64,000 bases of DNA from Berghia stephanieae (lineage: Eukaryota > Mollusca > Gastropoda > Nudibranchia > Aeolidiidae). The stretch is taken from NCBI GenBank assembly GCA_034508935.3, contig CM067448.1, positions 44,882,185 through 44,946,184 of the forward strand, written 5' to 3'. The notes beneath the pieces were generated by a model, which ran no database searches, was not told where the DNA came from, and saw only the letters and a program-made list of their open reading frames with translations. Both the position numbers and the translations under genes were made by a program. Positions 58,966 through 64,000 of the stretch are shown one piece after another. Numbering within the stretch: the first letter of the stretch is position 1; each line of letters begins with the position of its first letter.

Positions 58966-59160
58966 TATAGATAGTATGCGCTTGGCCTTGAAGCTCATAA
59001 CATTGCCATCCGGAAGTAAAACGAACCAACACACAAACCACTGTGTAATCATGAACTTTTATAGTCGGGGTAATACCGTTTAGTGAGAATCACTCACAAA
59101 CGCGGATGGCAAAATACAATAACAAAGGCTTGACTGACGTCATTTTCGTTCTATCTATAG
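58966..59160 (+). mobile_element. CRE-bearing MITE, copy 1 of the cluster
   Basis: Starts TATAGATAGTATGCGCTTGG, contains TTGCCATCCGGAAGT, AACGCGGATGGCAAAA, TGACGTCA at 59135, and ends CGTTCTATCTATAG. It has no coding capacity. Confidence 0.85.
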
Positions 59161-59193
59161 TCAAGACTGTCTGACAAGGAAGGTCCACCAACC

Positions 59194-59470
59194 GAGTTCT
59201 CGATATCTCAGTTGGTAGAGGGCTTGCTTCACACGCAAAGGGACCGAGATCCATTCCTGGTGAAGTCGACATTTTTTCCCCTACCCCCTCCTCCTTCTCC
59301 ACACAGCAGTGATTGGGTAGCTGGGTCTATTAGATCTGGTGAAAAGTACTTGCTGATAGAATATCGTCATTTTCAAAAGGCAGCAAGCAATTTCTAATGT
59401 CTTTTCCACGCCATAGAAACCGGGATAATCTCCAACTTTATGGGCTAAATGGCTCTGAAGCACTGCTTTT
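59194..59470 (+). repeat. tRNA-derived SINE (family 4), best copy
   Basis: The head TCTCAGTTGGTAGAGGGCTT (A box) and GGACCGAGATCCATTCCTGG (B box) is followed by the body with AAAAGTACTTGCTGATAGAA and ATAGAAACCGGGATAATCTC, ending at a T-run after GGCTCTGAAGCACTGC. Confidence 0.8.
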
Positions 59471-59563
59471 TTTTTCTAGATTAATCAATAATATCTCTCA
59501 TGGTATGGCATCGATCTTTCTTTATTTACAAAATTCGGGATACACTGTGACCATGCTGTGTTG

Positions 59564-60319
59564 CTATATATAATATGCGCTTGGCTAAGAAGCTCACAAC
59601 ATTGCCATCCGGAAGTATAACGGACCAACACACAAACTCTGTGTAACCATGAACTTTTATAGTCTGGGTAATACAGTTTAGTGAGAACAACTCACAAACG
59701 CGGATGGCAAAAACAATAACAAAGACCTGAGTGACGTCATCTGCATACTATCTATAGATAGTTCGAAGATGACGTCACTCAGGCCTTTGTTATTGTTTTT
59801 GCCATCCGCGTTTGTGAGTTGTTCTCACTAAACTGTATTAACCGGACTATAAAGTTCATGGTTACACATAGTTTGTGTGTTGGTCCGTTATACTTCCGGA
59901 TGGCAATGTTGTGAACTCCTTGGCCAAGCGCATTCTATCTATATAATATGCGCTTGGCTAAGAAGCTCACAACATTGCCATCCGGAAGTATAACGGACCA
60001 ACACACACGACGATGTGTAGCCTAAAACGTTTATAGTTTGGTTAATACAGTTTTGTGAAGATTATTCATAAACGCGGATGGCAAAAGACAATAACAAAGA
60101 CATGAGTGACGTCAATTTCGTTCTATCTATAGATAGTATGCTCTTGGCGAAGAAGCTCGCAACATTGGCATCCGGAAGTCTAAAGAACCAACACACAAAA
60201 CTCTGTGTAACCTTGAACGTTTATAGTTTGTTTAATACGGTTAAATGAAACTTACTCATAAACGCGGATGGCATAAAACAATAACAAAGACACGAGTAAC
60301 GTCAACTTCGTTCTATCTT
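59564..60319. mobile_element. Four CRE-bearing MITEs joined end to end in +,-,+,+ order
   Basis: Units 59564-59755 (+), 59756-59943 (-), 59944-60131 (+) and 60132-60319 (+) abut at CTATCTATAG. The first two make a near-perfect palindrome of about 380 bp centred near 59755; the second and third make another centred near 59943. TGACGTCA occurs at 59732, 59770 and 60107; in the fourth it is changed (TAACGTCA). Confidence 0.9.
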
Positions 60320-60376
60320 TACTAAGGTGATAGCAGTTGTGGACTTAAAAACGTAGTTATGAACATAAATGAATAT

Positions 60377-62066
60377 CATCATCATCATCTAGTCAGCTGA
60401 TCCTGCGTAGGACGTTGCTTCCCGAACTTTCTTGCGAAACAGATTACGGTTTTCCGCCAGTCTACTTGCTTGAGTTGCTGTCATTCCCAGCCATTCACAT
60501 ATATCTTGTTCCCAGCTTCTTGTTGGTCTACCTCTTCCTCTCTTGCCGTCTACCCTTGTCTGCAGAATGTGCTTTTCTAATGATTCGTGGCGAGTCGTGT
60601 GGCCAAAATAGTTTAGTTTCAATTTCTTTACAGTTTGAAGAAGAATTGGTGATTTTATTCCGATCCTTCTCAGGACTTCTTTGTTTGTTTGTTTTTCAGT
60701 CCATGATATTCTGAGTATTTTTCTGTAGCATGCCATTTCAAAAGCTGTGATCTTTGTGCTCTCTGCTTTGCTGATAGTCCATGCTTCGCATCCATATGTT
60801 GCAGTTGGGAAAACAACACTTTTGAGGATTTTGATTTTTGTTTGAATGCACTGCCCTTTCCAGATATTATTCATCTTTTCTAGCTTTGATCTTGCCATTG
60901 CTAGTCTCCTCCTTATCTCTGGGGCCGATTTCCCGTTGTACTCAATCCTGGCTCCAAGATATTCAAAATTCTTTACTCTTTCTATTTCTTCTCCATTGAT
61001 TTTTATGATGGCATCTGTTTTGCATTTGTCAGTATTCATGATTTTGGTCTTCTTTATATTCAGCTTAAGGCCTTTGGTCTCGCTATGTTCCTTTACAGAT
61101 GTTATTAGATTCTCTAGTCCCCCCGGTGTTGTGGACAATAGTGCAGTGTCGACTGCGTACCTCAGATCTTTTATGGGTAGACCTTGCATTTTAGGTTCGT
61201 TGTAATTACTTCTCCTGACATCGTTTTCCACATAGGTGGAAAAGATATTGTGAAGATATGTACACAGAAGACCAAATAAACGAAATCCAACCTTTGCAAA
61301 ACAACATGCAAAATGAAAACGAAGAATCTAGCTTACCACCTCTAAAATCTGAAATAGAATGGGCAATTAAATCACTTAAAGATGGGAAAAGTCCAGGTTG
61401 TGACAACATTCAAGCTGAGATGATAAAAGCAAGCGAAGATGAAGGAGTTGAAGTATATCTAAGACTTTGTACGAAAATTTGGGAGAAAGAAATTTGGCCC
61501 TCAGATTGGAGGAGAGCAATTTTTATACCATTGCCTAAGAAAGGAGACTTACAACTATGCTCCAACTACCGAACAATATCACTCATCAGTCATGCAAGCA
61601 AAATCCTTCTAAAAATTATCATGAACAGGATTGAACGTAAACTGGAAGAAGAAGTCAGTAACACCCAGGCAGGTTTTAGAAAAAACAGAGGGACAAGAGA
61701 CCACATATTCAATTTGCGTCAAATTATTCAGAAGCATCGAGAAGTAAATTCTGGCCTCCACACTTGTTTTATAGACTATTCGAAAGCTTTTGATTGTGTT
61801 AATCATGAGAAACTATGGGAAACTCTCCTGGAGATGAACTTTGATCCTAGAATTAGAAACCTGATAAGATCCCTCTATGAGAACCAACAATCAGCGGTAC
61901 AACTAGAAAGCGGAACAACAGAATGGTTCAAAGTTACAAAAGGAGTAAGACAGGGGTGTATTCTATCACCCCATTTGTTCAGCATTTACACTGAAGGTAT
62001 AATGCGAGATGTGGAAAACGATGTCAGGAGAAGTAATTACAACGAACCTAAAATGCAAGGTCTACC
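60377..62066 (-). mobile_element. RTE-like LINE with an inverted 5' segment (twin-primed)
   Basis: The 3' half on the - strand (60389-61231, 280 codons) is open and reads KDLRYAVDTALL (YADD changed to YAVD), YLGARIEYNG, FPTATYGCEAWTISK, AFEMACYRKILRISWTEKQ and YFGHTTRHE. The stop is followed at once by (ATG)4. The 5' half lies on the + strand (61258-62072) and reads SLKDGKSPGCDNIQAEMIKA, NYRTISLISHASKILLKIIM, TCFIDYSKAFDCVNHEKLWE and TKGVRQGCILSPHLFSIYTE. The halves share 64 bp (61170-61233 reversed, 62009-62072). A 13-bp target duplication, CATAAATGAATAT, is at 60364-60376 and 62067-62079. The endonuclease part is missing. Confidence 0.92.
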
Positions 62067-62077
62067 CATAAATGAAT

Positions 62078-62944
62078 ATAGAAAGAATAAAGTTGACGTC
62101 ACTTAAGCCTTTGTTATTGTTTTTTTTTTTTTTTGCCACGAAACGGTAATAACTAGAATATAAACGTTTAAGGTTGCATATGTAGTTTTGTGTGTTATTC
62201 CGTTATACTTCCGGGTGACAATGTTGTGAGCTTCTTAGCCAATCGCATACTATCTTCCGGGTGACAATGTTGTGAGCTTCTTAGCCAAGCGCATACTATC
62301 TATAGATTGTATGCGATTGGGTAAGAAGCTCACAACATTGTCACCCGGAAGTATAGTCTGGTTAATACCGTTTAATGAGAATTACTCATAAACGCGGATG
62401 GCAAAAGGCAATAACCAAGACATGTGTAACGTCAACTTCGTTCTATCTATATACTAAGGTGAAAGAAGCTGTGGACTTAAAAAAACGTAATAAATGAACA
62501 AAATGAATATAGATAGAATAAAGTTGACGTCACTTGAGTCTTTGTTATTGTTTTTTGCCATCCACGTTTATAAGTAATTCTCACTTAACTGTATTATCCA
62601 GTCTATAAAAGTTCATGGTTACACAAAGTTTTGTGTGTTGGTCCGTAGCCATCATTAAGTTAAAGCCTGACACTGAAACCCAAAGAGACTGGCATTTTGA
62701 CGTCATTATTTGGTTTTTGCACTGCCTACTGAGTTGTCGTTAGTAGAGTTCATGGAAACAAGTGGTCCCATTGGTTGAACTATTGAATACAACTCACAAT
62801 TTGTTTTCTTTTGTGGCCAAAGACTGGCATTCTGACGTCATTTTTTGGTCAGTGTCAGGCTATAAGTTAACGATGGCTACGGTTGGTCCCTTCTTCTTCC
62901 GGATGGCAATGTTGTGAGCTTCTTAGCCAAGCGCATACTATCTT
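62078..62944. mobile_element. CRE-bearing MITE cluster, right part
   Basis: Units: 62078-62253 (-), a stub 62254-62300 (-), 62301-62452 (+), then 62508-62944 (-) containing a nested element. TGACGTCA is at 62094 and 62525. The linker ACTAAGGTGA...GTGGACTTAAAAA occurs at 60320 and 62454, so a larger block was duplicated before the LINE entered. Confidence 0.85.
62644..62881. mobile_element. 238-bp MITE nested in a MITE
   Basis: Inverted ends CGTAGCCATC...GATGGCTACG extend over about 32 bp (GCCTGACACTGA on both). The target GTTGGTC is duplicated at 62637-62643 and 62882-62888, interrupting the host MITE at its TTGGTCCGTTATACTTCCGG block. Contains TGACGTCA at 62699 and 62833 in inverted positions. 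Confidence 0.85.
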
Positions 62945-63171
62945 TTAATACCAGTTTCGAGATTGTACTGGCCGACAAGACGTGTGAAATGCTTTTCTGA
63001 CTGGAGTCTGCCTGTATGTATTCTTTTTAAAAATTGTTTTTGTTATTGACTGACGAAGTGTTGAGAGCCCGTAACTTTCCTTGTTTGGTATTTTACTTCA
63101 ATTTCGAAACTGTTATATTTATTTTCGTTCACCGCGCTGTGTTGATAAAGGTTAATAATAAATAAATAAAT

Positions 63172-63392
63172 AAAATTCCCTTTATTCATCCTCAAGGGGA
63201 AATTTGTCTTTAGGGTCTATTCCAAGGGAAGACTGGAATAACACAGATGTCAGCCACAGTGCAGCGCCGCAAAGTGAGCTAGGGCGAGGTCAGGTGACTT
63301 GCTCAAAGCGACACAACGAGGCAGGCAGTCGAACTCGGTACCTTTTGGGTACGAAGCAAAGACCGTACTGCTGAGCCACGCTGTCCTATCAA
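63172..63392 (-). repeat. tRNA-derived SINE (family 3)
   Basis: The head on the - strand has TGGCTCAGCAGTACGG (A box) and AGGTACCGAGTTCGACTGCC (B box). The end complementary to CCTTTATTCATCCTCAAGGG matches 56826. The A-rich ATAAATAAATAAAT next to it is on the left. Confidence 0.8.
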
Positions 63393-63429
63393 GAAATAGT
63401 TTTTAAAAAAGAAGCAGAGGATATGACTG

Positions 63430-63720
63430 ATCTGATGACGTCATTTCCTTGTTGTCTCAACTCATGATGCATTGTGGGATGTCAGTGACGTCACACCATG
63501 GGAGTAGCGGGTAACACACATGTACCACAGACAGAGCAAAGTGGCGTCCATGAAAGAGGTCAATTCGTCATCAATGACGGTCAACAAGTGTCCTGGTCTA
63601 TCTCCAAACGTTCGGAATGGGACTTGTTGAAAAGGCTCCTGAGCATTATGGTGCACAACAAAATAAAAAGAAAAAAATAGCCTTGGAAAATTAAATGGCA
63701 ATATCGAATGTGGCATAATG
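63430..63720. other. Single-copy stretch with two CRE palindromes
   Basis: TGACGTCA is at 63436 and 63486, with GCATTGTGGGATGTC between them. Such a group can be a promoter, but no downstream gene is seen. ORFs on either strand (84 and 60 codons) are not recognised. Confidence 0.25.
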
Positions 63721-63767
63721 GTCTAGTCATTAAGAATATACAGGTCGGACTCACGCTAGATAACAAA

Positions 63768-63868
<101 letters not shown>

Positions 63869-64000
63869 GAGTATGATCATAATTATACTTGAAATATTTT
63901 ATACATAGCTCCTTTTATCAAAAAGTTGAGCACTGTTATTTCATGGTTTTTGTTCATATATAGACACGGACCCACCGCGCTCAATGTACTTCTTAATGCT

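Noticed and set aside
63462-63716. 84-codon - strand ORF near two CRE sites
   Set aside because: No motif is recognised, there is an ORF of similar length on the other strand, and no splice or polyadenylation context supports a gene.

Overview
The window is animal nuclear DNA. It holds one recognisable host gene with 25 coding exons and canonical GT-AG introns, set in AT-rich sequence crowded with tRNA-derived SINEs, LINE fragments, foldback MITEs and very long microsatellites. The repeat style (short SINEs, RTE-like and L2/CR1-like LINE ends, ATT, GAA and TATC arrays) suggests a marine or freshwater invertebrate, most likely a lophotrochozoan such as a mollusc. That placement is inference; no species can be named from the sequence.

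The host gene is L-fucokinase (FCSK/FUK) on the + strand, from the start codon at 2122 to the stop at 35847, with an AATAAA signal at 36093. The exons join in consistent phase into a protein of about 1,100 residues (human FCSK has about 1,084). It has an N-terminal fucokinase domain and a C-terminal GHMP kinase domain with all three motifs. Two places break the frame: exon 15 near 22803-22810 and a G-run in exon 24 at 35105-35108. In each case the reading frame needed by the next exon continues on the other side, so these are assembly indels or a damaging allele rather than an old pseudogene.

Layout: 1-2100 is repeats (a foldback, a SINE with inverted ends, a Helitron-related piece, one unidentified ORF). 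2103-36115 is FCSK, with introns full of SINEs, LINE remnants, minisatellites and a 365-bp tandem duplication that copies the 3' splice site of exon 12. 36.6-38.2 kb has a CT array, a SINE-like retroposon and a Helitron-like end. 40-48.5 kb is a field of one AAAC-tailed repeat family containing a 1.65-kb compound unit in three tandem copies. 49-52.5 kb holds decayed LINEs, one carrying a minisatellite grown from its own codons. 52.4-58.9 kb is mostly simple sequence (GAA, GGA, ATT, TATC, CT). 58.9-63 kb is a cluster of one MITE family in alternating orientation, each unit carrying a TGACGTCA site, split by a recent LINE whose halves face opposite ways, as in twin priming. The rest is SINE and simple repeat.

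No second protein-coding host gene, RNA gene, CRISPR array or retroviral element was recognised. Long ORFs inside microsatellites are artefacts of trinucleotide repeats. Nothing amounts to a new multi-gene system. The most interesting points are mechanistic traces: the twin-primed LINE, the splice-site duplication that could create an in-frame exon, an exon fragment copied into an intron, a SINE inside inverted repeats, and a MITE family spreading CRE-like sites.
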